6,110 nt of DNA from an uncultured Alphaproteobacteria bacterium (lineage in GTDB: Bacteria > Pseudomonadota > Alphaproteobacteria > Rickettsiales > UBA1997). Both the position numbers and the translations under genes were made by a program. The notes under the pieces were generated by a model. That model was not told the DNA's origin. It saw only the letters and a list, made by a program, of their open reading frames with translations, and did not search any database. Positions 1-6,110 of this stretch are shown piece after piece; position 1 is the first letter of the stretch; every line of letters starts with the position of its first letter. Where the stretch lies: assembly GCA_949298005.1 (NCBI GenBank), contig CASFUN010000003.1, positions 1-6,110 on the forward strand, given 5' to 3'.

Positions 1-1
1 A

Positions 2-856
2 TTAGCTTTTGTTTTAATAGGTATAATAGCATATTTTTTCGTAAAAAACCAAGTTAAATCAATAGAAACATTAAAAAATTTTGCAAACGACTTTTCTTAT
101 CTAGAAAAGGATAACACCAATTTTAAGCCAACTGGAGCAGATGAAATAAGAGAGGTTGGTTTTGCATTTTTAAACCTTGTCAGAAAAATGAAGAGTTTAA
201 TTGTTTCAAGAACTACAATGCTTGCACAAATATCACATGATCTTAGAACTCCTGTTACAAGAATGAAATTACAAACCGAATTTGTTGATGATAAGGAAAT
301 AGCAGATTTTTTTAAACAAGATTTAGATGAGATGGAGAAGATGATAAATGAATATTTATCTTTTACAAAAGGAGAAATTGTTAATAGTTATGAACTAATA
401 AATGTAACTGAATTCTTTGATGGAATAGTTTTTGAATACAAGAGGAGCGGTTACAAAAATATAAATATCTCATATGATATTGATTGCTATTATATATATG
501 TAAGAAGTGATTTATTTAAAAGATGTATCAACAATCTTATAAATAATTCATTAAGATATAGAGTATCAAGAATACATATAAACGTAAAAACTACACAAAC
601 ACAGTTAACAGTTGAAGTTGAAGATGATGGAGCTGGACTAACGACTGATTTATTGAAAAAAGTCAAAAAACCTTATTACAGCACAGACAATAATTCAAAA
701 AAAGGTAATATAGGACTTGGCCTATCGATAGTTCAGCATGTGGTTGATATGCATAATGGCAAAGTTTACTTTACAAAATCCAAAAAATTTGGTGGATTAT
801 GTGTCGTTTTAATAATACCAATAAAAAACACAAAATATGCAAAAAACAATCAATAA
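2..856 (+). CDS. EnvZ-like sensor histidine kinase, 5'-truncated by the window edge
   Basis: Inner-membrane two-component kinase that autophosphorylates on His and passes the phosphate to an OmpR-type regulator. The frame is open from base 2 with no start codon, so the gene begins outside the window; the ATG at 188 is internal. In the visible 284 residues, about 1-14 are a hydrophobic segment (the second membrane helix), 15-62 a HAMP linker with the PTGADE signature, and His79 lies in the H-box SHDLRTP. The N-box NNLINNSLRY (about 177-186), the G1 box DDGAG (about 208-212) and the G2 box GLGLS (about 238-242) form the ATP-binding domain. All key kinase residues seem present, so it should be active. 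The closest family is EnvZ; an ompR partner upstream would be expected but cannot be seen. The end overlaps lspA by 20 nt, implying translational coupling. The sensor domain is missing, so the stimulus is unknown. Confidence 0.9.
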   Translation, partial: LAFVLIGIIAYFFVKNQVKSIETLKNFANDFSYLEKDNTNFKPTGADEIREVGFAFLNLVRKMKSLIVSRTTMLAQISHDLRTPVTRMKLQTEFVDDKEIADFFKQDLDEMEKMINEYLSFTKGEIVNSYELINVTEFFDGIVFEYKRSGYKNINISYDIDCYYIYVRSDLFKRCINNLINNSLRYRVSRIHINVKTTQTQLTVEVEDDGAGLTTDLLKKVKKPYYSTDNNSKKGNIGLGLSIVQHVVDMHNGKVYFTKSKKFGGLCVVLIIPIKNTKYAKNNQ

Positions 857-1355
857 GAAGAAGATTTTATTTATCTCATTTATTATAATAATAACAACTG
901 TTATTTTAGATCAAATAACAAAAAGTCTTGTTTTAAAAAAGATAACATCATTAATATCAGATACTGATGGAATGGAGTTTTTTATAAAAGTTTCAGATTT
1001 TTTAAATATAGTATTAGTATGGAATAGTGGCATTAGTTTCGGAATATTTAATGGATTAAAGTTTATGCCACATATATTACTATTAATAAATATCTTAATT
1101 TCTAGCACTATATTTTACCTAATATGTAAAAGTAATAATTTTATATATAATATAGCATTATCTTTTATTTTTGGCGGAGCTGTAGGAAACATAATAGACA
1201 GGATATTTAGAGGTGCAGTTATTGATTTTCTTGATTTTCATTTTAAACAGTATCACTGGCTGGCATTTAATCTTGCTGACAGCAGTATATTTATTGGGAT
1301 TATAATATATTTGGTTTACGATTTGTTTTATAAAGTTTCTATAAAAAATGATTAA
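837..1355 (+). CDS. lspA: Lipoprotein signal peptidase (signal peptidase II)
   Basis: Membrane aspartyl protease that removes the signal peptide from prolipoproteins after Cys lipidation, a step in making outer-membrane lipoproteins. The 172-residue length is normal for the family. Four hydrophobic helices lie at about 10-24, 79-97, 103-119 and 150-165. Family motifs appear in order: DQITK (25-29), NSGISFG (63-69), GGAVGNIIDR (113-122) leading to VIDF, and FNLAD (144-148). The catalytic aspartates are Asp130 and Asp148, 18 residues apart, as in known enzymes. The ATG start lies inside the end of the kinase gene; no later start leaves a complete first helix, and no strong Shine-Dalgarno sequence is seen. 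The last 8 nt overlap sfsA. Being next to an EnvZ-type kinase instead of ileS is not the commonest arrangement. Confidence 0.95.
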   Translation: MQKTINKKKILFISFIIIITTVILDQITKSLVLKKITSLISDTDGMEFFIKVSDFLNIVLVWNSGISFGIFNGLKFMPHILLLINILISSTIFYLICKSNNFIYNIALSFIFGGAVGNIIDRIFRGAVIDFLDFHFKQYHWLAFNLADSSIFIGIIIYLVYDLFYKVSIKND

Positions 1356-1977
1356 ATTTTCTTTTAAGCAAGATCTAATAGAAGGTATAATAAAATCAAG
1401 GAAGGGTCAATTTGTTATTTTTGCTGAATTAAATGGAGAAATCCATAGATGTCATTACCCTACAACAGGACGTATTGGTAATATTGATATAGACGGTAGA
1501 CCTTGTTTGTTATCTAAAACAGAAAATACTTCGTGCAAAACTCAATATACAGTTGAAGCAATATCATTAAACAATCCAAAATACAAGAATAAAGAATGGA
1601 TTGGTATTAATCAAAATGCTATTAATAGGTATGTAGAATATTATCTATTCAATAACTCTTTTAAAGATATGATTAATACTAATAATTGTAAAATTTTAAG
1701 AGAACAAGCTATTGGAACATCCAAACTGGATTTTCTTGTGGAAAATACCTATATTGAGGTAAAGATGCCACTACAATACTTACAGGTTGATATACCTGAC
1801 TATATAAATACTAAAAAACAGACTCAATTTAATTCTACCGATCGTTTTATAAAACATATAACTGAATTGGGTAAGACTTTGGAGAAAAATCAACGTGCTA
1901 TTTTATTAACTTGTTTTGTTTATGATAATCCAGGTTTTAAAGTAGTGGAACATAGTAAAAATTATAATAAAAAGTAA
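1348..1977 (+). CDS. sfsA: SfsA-family DNA/RNA nuclease, C-terminus probably cut short by a frameshift
   Basis: SfsA was first named as a sugar fermentation stimulation protein. The family has an N-terminal nucleic-acid-binding OB-like fold and a C-terminal PD-(D/E)XK-type nuclease fold. This 209-residue product shows the conserved HYPTTGR (36-42, usually H-x-x-NTGR), SKLDFL (125-130) and IEVK (136-139), giving the likely metal site Asp128, Glu137 and Lys139. The KHITEL helix (169-174) and the RAILL strand (183-187) also match the family. The ATG overlaps lspA by 8 nt, so the gene is co-translated with it. The product is about 25-35 residues shorter than usual, and the missing tail appears immediately downstream in another frame (see the next entry). 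The nuclease core is complete, so partial function is possible. I am confident of the family and unsure whether the gene is intact. Confidence 0.82.
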   Translation: MIKFSFKQDLIEGIIKSRKGQFVIFAELNGEIHRCHYPTTGRIGNIDIDGRPCLLSKTENTSCKTQYTVEAISLNNPKYKNKEWIGINQNAINRYVEYYLFNNSFKDMINTNNCKILREQAIGTSKLDFLVENTYIEVKMPLQYLQVDIPDYINTKKQTQFNSTDRFIKHITELGKTLEKNQRAILLTCFVYDNPGFKVVEHSKNYNKK

Positions 1978-2083
1978 CATTGTTAAGCAAAACGTGTCTT
2001 TAGGAGTTGAACTTTGGCAAGATAATTTCGAAATAAACACTAAATATGTCAGTTTAAAAAGTTATTCAAGATTTTCTTTATGA
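1973..2083 (+). pseudogene. sfsA: Out-of-frame C-terminal tail of the sfsA gene
   Basis: Directly after the sfsA stop, the +1-shifted frame reads SNIVKQNVSLGVELWQ and then continues as NFEI...VSLKSY to a TGA at 2081-2083. SfsA proteins typically end in a helix followed by a G-V-E stretch and a last short strand, which this resembles. Removing one A from the run of five at 1969-1973 joins the two parts into a protein of 244 residues, close to the normal family length (234 in E. coli). The fused end would overlap the convergent pth gene by about 22 nt. The cause could be a real inactivating indel or a sequencing error in the A run. The match was made by eye. Confidence 0.6.
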
Positions 2084-2649
2084 AGATTAATTAAAGAATT
2101 ACATGAATTAACAAAAGAATCTTTTTTATCATTAAACAAACAACCTATAGAATCAACAACACAAGTTGTTACTTCTTTAACTTTTCGCTCTTCTTTATTA
2201 GTAAATTTATCAAGAACAAAATCAACAACTTTGTCTCTATTGTCTGGCCTACCTATACCTAATCTTATCCTATTGTAATTATTTCCAATAGATTTATCTA
2301 TACTTTTTATTCCATTATGGCCGCCGCTACCTCCACCAGTTTTAAATTTTACTCTACCAAGCTGTAAATCCAGATCATCATGAAATACAAATATATTTTC
2401 CAGCGGAATTTTATAAAAAGATTTTATTTGTGAAACAGCTATACCTGACCTATTCATATAGGTACTTGGTTTAGTTATTATAACATTATGAGTTTCTATA
2501 ACCGAATTAAAAATTGTTGCATTAAACTTTTCTTTTTTATCTCTAAATCTATATATTTTTACAATATGGTCGACACACATAAAACCAAAATTATGCCTTG
2601 TATATTCGTATTCTTTTCCAATATTGCCAAGTCCAACAAATAAGTACAT
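2062..2649 (-). CDS. pth: Peptidyl-tRNA hydrolase
   Basis: Cytoplasmic esterase that releases tRNA from peptidyl-tRNAs dropped by the ribosome; it is normally essential in bacteria. The 195-residue length is typical. The N-terminus has GLGN (6-9) and TRHNFGF (17-23), with catalytic His19 and substrate-binding Asn9. KPSTYMNRSG (60-69) supplies Asn66, HDDLD (90-94) supplies Asp91, and GGGSGGHNG (105-113) supplies Asn112. These match the E. coli residues with a small numbering offset. The usually conserved Pro of GLGNPG is Ile10 here, a mild oddity. The ATG is only 2 nt after the def stop, so translation is probably coupled to def. It converges with sfsA, and no clear terminator hairpin is visible between them. 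Confidence 0.96.
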   Translation of the reverse strand: MYLFVGLGNIGKEYEYTRHNFGFMCVDHIVKIYRFRDKKEKFNATIFNSVIETHNVIITKPSTYMNRSGIAVSQIKSFYKIPLENIFVFHDDLDLQLGRVKFKTGGGSGGHNGIKSIDKSIGNNYNRIRLGIGRPDNRDKVVDFVLDKFTNKEERKVKEVTTCVVDSIGCLFNDKKDSFVNSCNSLINLHKENLE

Positions 2650-2651
2650 AA

Positions 2652-3653
2652 TTAAGTATCAAGATGTTTTTTAACTTTTTTAATGATTATATCTCTTTTT
2701 AATTTTGATAGATAGTCTATATATAATTTACCATCCAGATGGTCTATTTCATGCTGTAAACATCTGCTTAAAAGCCCATCTGCTTCAATTGTCAATTTTT
2801 CTGAATCTTTATCGGTATATTCAACTTTAACCTTTTCCGGTCTTTTAATTTTTGCGGAACAGCCAGGAACAGATAAACAACCTTCCTCCATTTCAATACA
2901 GTTATCAGAATACCAAGTTATTTTAGGGTTTATTAAAAATATTGGTTGTTTTTTTTCATTTGCTTGAATATCAATAACAACCATTCTTTTATTCAGTCCA
3001 ACTTGATTGGCAGCCAGACCAACACCACCACTTTCATACATAATCTCAAGCATTTTATCAAGCTCTTTTTTAGTCCTATCATTTACAGTTTTGATCGGCT
3101 TACATTTTTCTCTAAGTATATCAATATCATTGATAATATTTTTAACTTTTAATTCTGATTCTATTGCTGAAATTATCTTAATTCTTTCTTCATCTGAAGT
3201 ATAGTCAAAGAATAATTTACCATCAAGATAGTCTATTTGATGCTGTAAGCATATCGATAATAAACCGCTTGCCATTAAATCATGTTCAATAAAATTAATA
3301 TCAAAATATTTTATCTTTGCTTCTTTTGGTCTTTTTACTGAGCATGTGACATTGTCTAATGATATACTTGCTTCACTAAACTCTATCATTTCATCAGATA
3401 ACGAAATTATTTCCGGATTAATCAAAATAATGGGTTTTCTTCTATTATTTTCCTGTAAATCAACAACAACTATACGTTTATGTACACCAATCATAACGGC
3501 TGCCATACCTATAGCATTATTTTTATACATAATGCTCAGCATATTATCTGTAATTTCTTTAAGACTCTCATCCCCTTTCTTAACTATTTCACTTTTTTTT
3601 CTAAAAAAGTTTAAGCTTTTTGAGTCATGTATTTTTTTTAATTCATAGATCAT
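2652..3653 (-). CDS. def: Double-domain peptide deformylase: inactive N-terminal copy fused to an active C-terminal copy
   Basis: Peptide deformylase is a metalloenzyme that removes the formyl group from the initiator Met of new proteins at the ribosome. At 333 residues this is about twice the usual length of 150-190. The C-terminal copy (about 173-333) begins with ILREKCKPI and has all three motifs: GVGLAANQ (210-217), EGCLS (257-261) and QHEIDH (300-305). The metal ligands Cys259, His301 and His305 and catalytic Glu302 are therefore present. The N-terminal copy (about 10-160) aligns with it at a constant offset of 163 residues. It reads AIGMAAVM (Gln replaced by Met54), EASIS (Cys replaced by Ser96) and QHQIDY (Glu replaced by Gln139, His replaced by Tyr142), so it should not bind metal or catalyse. 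The frame is open throughout with no indels between motifs, which suggests a retained structural or regulatory role. The gene lies 25 nt after yebC and 2 nt before pth. Confidence 0.93.
   Translation of the reverse strand: MIYELKKIHDSKSLNFFRKKSEIVKKGDESLKEITDNMLSIMYKNNAIGMAAVMIGVHKRIVVVDLQENNRRKPIILINPEIISLSDEMIEFSEASISLDNVTCSVKRPKEAKIKYFDINFIEHDLMASGLLSICLQHQIDYLDGKLFFDYTSDEERIKIISAIESELKVKNIINDIDILREKCKPIKTVNDRTKKELDKMLEIMYESGGVGLAANQVGLNKRMVVIDIQANEKKQPIFLINPKITWYSDNCIEMEEGCLSVPGCSAKIKRPEKVKVEYTDKDSEKLTIEADGLLSRCLQHEIDHLDGKLYIDYLSKLKRDIIIKKVKKHLDT
2725..2763. repeat. Repeat copy 1 of 2: motif-3 segment of the active deformylase domain
   Basis: This 39-bp stretch encodes the QHEIDHLDGK segment of the C-terminal deformylase domain. 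It matches bases 3214-3252 at 35 of 39 positions in direct orientation, 489 bp away, which is exactly 163 codons. It is the DNA trace of the internal domain duplication. Confidence 0.85.
3214..3252. repeat. Repeat copy 2 of 2: motif-3 segment of the inactive deformylase domain
   Basis: Partner of the 39-bp repeat at 2725-2763. Of the four differing bases, two are silent (in a Cys codon and a Leu codon) and two change amino acids: GAA to CAA (Glu to Gln) and CAT to TAT (His to Tyr). Both replaced residues belong to the active site. Confidence 0.85.
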
Positions 3654-3678
3654 AACAGCTCAATTATATTTTTAATAA

Positions 3679-4425
3679 TCATGATATCTTATCCATAATT
3701 TCATCCGGTATCTTAAAATTACCTATAACCTGTTGAACGTCATCGTCATCTTCCAACTTCTCAATTAATTTTAACAATTTATCTGCCTTTTCTACATCAA
3801 CAACAACTGTATTTTGAGGCTTCCATGTTATCTTAGCTTCATTTGGATCTCCAAGCTTACTCATAATAGTATCTCTAACAGATGCAAAATTACTTGGTTC
3901 AGTAATTATTTCATGCCATTCTGAACTACTTTCAACATTGTCAGCACCAGCATCTATAGCTAATTCTAACATTTCTTCTTCAGATATTTTGTTACCTTCA
4001 TAACCAATTATTCCAACTTTATCAAACATATATGATACACTTCCACTTTCTACCAATACTCCACCACTTTTAGTAAAATATGATCTAATATTGGAAACTG
4101 TTCTATTTCTGTTATCCGTCAAAGTTTCAACTATTAGTGCAACAGAACCAGGAGCATAGCCTTCATATCTTACTTCTTCATAATTATCACCTTCCCCAGC
4201 CGAAGAAGCTCTTTTTATTGCTGCCTCAATTTTGTCCTTAGGCATGTTTTTAGATTTAGCCAATATGATCGCATTTCTTAGCCGTGGATTAAAATCTGGA
4301 TTTGGATCACCTAATTTAACCGCTACAGCAATTTCTCTTTGAATTTTTGTAAAAACCTTTGATCTCTTAGCATCAGCAATACCTTTCTGATGTTTTGTTG
4401 TTGCCCACTTTGAATGTCCTGACAT
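3679..4425 (-). CDS. yebC: YebC/PmpR (TACO1) family protein
   Basis: YebC-family proteins are cytoplasmic. Some were described as DNA-binding transcriptional regulators, and the mitochondrial homologue TACO1 is a translation activator; bacterial members have also been linked to translation. The 248 residues cover the full family length. Typical signatures are MSGHSKWATTKHQK at the N-terminus, YEGYAPGSVALIVE followed by LTDNRNRTV in the middle domain, and EDDDDVQQV near the C-terminus. I chose the ATG at 4425 because the family starts M-x-GHSKW; the TTG codon just before it (4428) would add one residue without support. It is the first gene of a minus-strand group with def and pth, and ends in TGA 25 nt before def. 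This suits a translation-related role, though the family's exact function here cannot be read from sequence. Confidence 0.95.
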   Translation of the reverse strand: MSGHSKWATTKHQKGIADAKRSKVFTKIQREIAVAVKLGDPNPDFNPRLRNAIILAKSKNMPKDKIEAAIKRASSAGEGDNYEEVRYEGYAPGSVALIVETLTDNRNRTVSNIRSYFTKSGGVLVESGSVSYMFDKVGIIGYEGNKISEEEMLELAIDAGADNVESSSEWHEIITEPSNFASVRDTIMSKLGDPNEAKITWKPQNTVVVDVEKADKLLKLIEKLEDDDDVQQVIGNFKIPDEIMDKIS

Positions 4426-4556
4426 CAATTAAAAGTTAATAATCATGCTATTTATCGTAATTTTTTCTTTTGAAAAAACAAGGATTGGATTTTAAAATAA
4501 TTTATTATACTGTAAGTCATATGAAAACAAACTTATAATTTTTTATATAACAATCT
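4426..4556. promoter_or_regulatory. Divergent intergenic region with candidate -10 boxes on both strands
   Basis: This is the gap between the start of yebC (minus) and the decayed acyltransferase gene (plus). A perfect TATAAT occurs on the minus strand at 4504-4509, about 80 nt before yebC, with only a weak -35 (TTGTTT at a short spacing). Another TATAAT lies on the plus strand at 4534-4539, about 18 nt before the ATG at 4557. In DNA this AT-rich such boxes arise easily by chance, so these are candidates only. Confidence 0.3.
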
Positions 4557-5690
4557 ATGAAGAGAGAGAAGAGAATCTGTTGGTAACAAAAATTCAAGAT
4601 TTAGAAATATTGAATTTTTAAGATTTTTTTTGAGTATAGTTATATTAATTAACCATTTATTCGCTCCAGAAAACTTGAATAACGATTCATTTAAAAAAAT
4701 ATATAAAAATTATTTTTTTGCTAGGAATAGTCAAAAGCTGTTGATTTTTTCTTTATTATTTCAGGTTTTTTCTTAGTTTATGGATTTAATAAGGATTTAA
4801 ATATCACAGACTTTATTAAAAAGAAAATCACAAGGTTGTGGCCACTAATGATATTTATTAATTTACTCTACTTAATTATTAATTTGTTTATAAAAACAAT
4901 TAAATATAAAACTTACGATAATATATTAGGTTATTTTTTCTGAGAAATATTGGTTTAACAAAAGCGCGTGGTAACCTTGGTATATTTTGGTATATCTCAG
5001 TATTATTTTGGTGTTCTTTATTATATTTACTTATTAAAATATTTTGAAAGGAAAAATGTTAATTTATTTGCCGCCATATCTACTTGGTTCAGTTATGTAT
5101 TTTTAATACAAGCTAAAAATGGTACTATAAATGACCACATAAAAGTTTTTAATAACATTTTTGTTGTCGGTATATTAAGAGGACTTGGTGGAATTGGTAT
5201 AGGATACTTTATTGGTTTGTTTTACAAAGAGTATAAATACAGGATAAATAATGCAAAATTAAGCAAAATGACTACAATATTTATAAATGTACTAGAAATA
5301 TATTTATTTTCTTGGTCTTTATACTATCTAATCTTACATAGAATAAGTTGTAACAACAATATTATATTCATTTTATATTTTACAATTCTTTTTAATCTAT
5401 TTTTATTTAAAAAAGGATTTTTTACGAAATTACTAGATAATGATTTTTTTGTTATACTTGATAGATACAGCTATTCCATTTATTCAATACATTCTTTTAT
5501 TTTTATAGTGCTAAGAAATAAATTCTGGAAAAATCACAAAGAGTTTATTTTTACATATCCAATGCTAAATGTTATTATTACAATAATATTAGTATTTGTA
5601 TTTGCTGTTTTAACATATCAATTCGTTGAAAAACCTTCAGCTAAGTATTTGAATAAAAAGTTTTTTAGTGATACTAACAATAGGTGGTAG
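4557..5690 (+). pseudogene. Decayed acyltransferase-3 (OafA/YrhL-type) membrane protein with several frameshifts
   Basis: Acyltransferase-3 proteins are multi-spanning inner-membrane enzymes that acetylate or acylate surface polysaccharides. The family pattern can be read in pieces. NIEFLRFF...INHLF is in the frame of 4561-4735. VDFFFIISGFLVYG and KKKITRLWPLM are in the frame of 4737-4940. GNLGIFWYISVLFW is in the frame of 4940 to about 5015. The rest is in the frame ending at the TAG at 5690, with DRYSYSIYSIHSF and the closing YQFVEKP. Three single-base shifts are needed: near the A run at 4733-4736, in the T run at 4934-4939, and near 5012-5025. A fourth may lie close to the start, where ATG 4557 runs into a stop after nine codons. 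Restored length would be about 375 residues, normal for the family. The 240-codon stretch from GTG 4968 is the only long open piece and lacks the N-terminal catalytic part. The His in INHL would be the usual active-site residue. Confidence 0.85.
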
Positions 5691-5699
5691 TTTACTATT

Positions 5700-5730
5700 C
5701 TTGTAAAACCAAAATAAATTACTATATAAT
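5700..5730 (+). promoter_or_regulatory. Candidate promoter for htpG
   Basis: TTGTAA at 5701-5706 and TATAAT at 5725-5730 are separated by 18 bp, and the -10 ends about 25 nt before the htpG ATG. The -35 is preceded by C, giving CTTG, the start of the heat-shock sigma-32 -35 element, which would suit an Hsp90 gene. The -10, however, looks like the housekeeping type and lacks the C-rich sigma-32 form. The upstream gene is broken and in the same orientation, so a separate promoter here is likely in principle. Confidence 0.4.
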
Positions 5731-5755
5731 TAATTATTCAACACTATTATTAATA

Positions 5756-6110
5756 ATGCCAGAAAAACAAAATTTTGAATTTGGAGTAGAAACAAAAAAA
5801 ATTTTAAAATTAATGATACACTCCCTTTATACAAACAAAGATATAGTCATTAGAGAACTAATATCAAATGCATCAGACGCATGTGACAAGCTCAGATATC
5901 AAACTACATTAAATCCTGATATATTAGGAAATGAGACAGATTTAAAGATTAAAATTGAAATTAACGAAGAAGAAAAAACCTTATCTGTAATTGATAGCGG
6001 TATTGGCATGAATAGAGACGACTTAATTAATCAATTGGGAACTATAGCAAAGTCAGGCACGGAAGCGTTTCTCGAACAAATATCAAAAAATAAAGAACAG
6101 AATGCAATAG
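5756..6110 (+). CDS. htpG: Molecular chaperone HtpG (bacterial Hsp90), 3'-truncated by the window edge
   Basis: ATP-driven cytoplasmic chaperone that works with the DnaK system in protein folding and stress survival. The visible 118 codons are the start of the N-terminal GHKL ATPase domain. FGVETKKILKLMIHSLY is followed by IRELISNASDACDKLRY, giving catalytic Glu34 and Mg/ATP-binding Asn38. VIDSGIGM supplies Asp80 (the usual DNGIGM with Ser for Asn), and LGTIAKSGT is the start of the ATP-lid region. Residue numbers match E. coli HtpG, which supports the ATG at 5756. No Shine-Dalgarno sequence is visible. The frame stays open to the window end, and the middle and C-terminal domains lie outside. 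Confidence 0.97.
   Translation, partial: MPEKQNFEFGVETKKILKLMIHSLYTNKDIVIRELISNASDACDKLRYQTTLNPDILGNETDLKIKIEINEEEKTLSVIDSGIGMNRDDLINQLGTIAKSGTEAFLEQISKNKEQNAI

Noticed and set aside
911..1108. 65-codon minus-strand open frame
   Set aside because: It lies wholly opposite lspA, whose motifs are unmistakable, and has no recognisable motif; it is a shadow frame.
1968..1977. Programmed ribosomal frameshift or transcriptional slippage to join the sfsA tail
   Set aside because: A five-A run is short for polymerase slippage, the needed shift is +1, and no stimulatory structure is visible; an ordinary indel explains it better.
2025..2034. Palindrome ATTTCGAAAT between sfsA and pth
   Set aside because: It is ten bases long, has no loop and no following T-run, and probably lies within the sfsA tail coding sequence.
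2946..3648. Three plus-strand open frames (2946-3152, 3007-3204, 3346-3648)
   Set aside because: They are antisense to the def gene, overlap one another in part, and have low-complexity hydrophobic products without family features.
4461..4478. Small inverted repeat TTTTTTC / GAAAAAA with a four-base loop
   Set aside because: The stem is almost all A-T pairs in AT-rich DNA and does not sit at a gene end, so it is not a convincing terminator or operator.
4559..4575. Seventeen-base purine run as a strong ribosome binding site for a TTG start at 4580
   Set aside because: The frame from TTG 4580 closes after 13 codons, and the better acyltransferase N-terminal match is in another frame, so a functional start here is not supported.
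4941..4943. TGA read as tryptophan in the acyltransferase region
   Set aside because: Reading through this TGA meets another stop four codons later, while the family motif continues in a different frame; yebC ends in a normal TGA and Trp is TGG elsewhere.

Overview
The window is strongly AT-rich, apparently well under one third G+C, and uses ordinary bacterial genes and stops (TAA, TAG and TGA all end genes; Trp is TGG). The EnvZ-type histidine kinase, with its SHDLRTP H-box and alphaproteobacterial-style HAMP/dimerisation linker, together with compact overlapping genes and a decaying surface-modification gene, suggests an AT-rich and probably host-associated alphaproteobacterium, such as a Rickettsiales- or Holosporales-like lineage. 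That placement is an inference; no rRNA or tRNA gene is present to test it.

Layout: (1) Bases 1-2083, plus strand: the 3' part of an EnvZ-like sensor kinase, then lspA (prolipoprotein signal peptidase), then an sfsA-family nuclease gene. The genes overlap by 20 and 8 nt, so they look co-transcribed. The sfsA frame stops at 1977, but its expected C-terminal tail continues in another frame to 2083, which points to a one-base shift in a run of five A. (2) Bases 2062-4425, minus strand, convergent with the first group: yebC, def and pth in that transcription order, with 25- and 2-nt gaps. The def gene encodes a double-length peptide deformylase. Its C-terminal copy has every catalytic motif. Its N-terminal copy is aligned without a gap over the motifs, exactly 163 residues earlier, but has lost the catalytic Glu, the zinc Cys, one zinc His and the motif-1 Gln. 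(3) Bases 4426-5690, plus strand: a short divergent intergenic region, then a multi-frameshifted acyltransferase-3 (OafA-type) membrane protein pseudogene. (4) Bases 5691-6110: a short spacer with a possible promoter and the first 118 codons of htpG (Hsp90).

Functionally, the minus-strand group is a translation set: YebC-family translation or regulatory factor, N-terminal deformylation, and peptidyl-tRNA recycling. The plus-strand group concerns the envelope (osmosensor-like kinase, lipoprotein maturation) plus a nuclease. The most unusual item is the tandem deformylase with a catalytically dead first half that has been kept open. No mobile element, CRISPR array or RNA gene was found.
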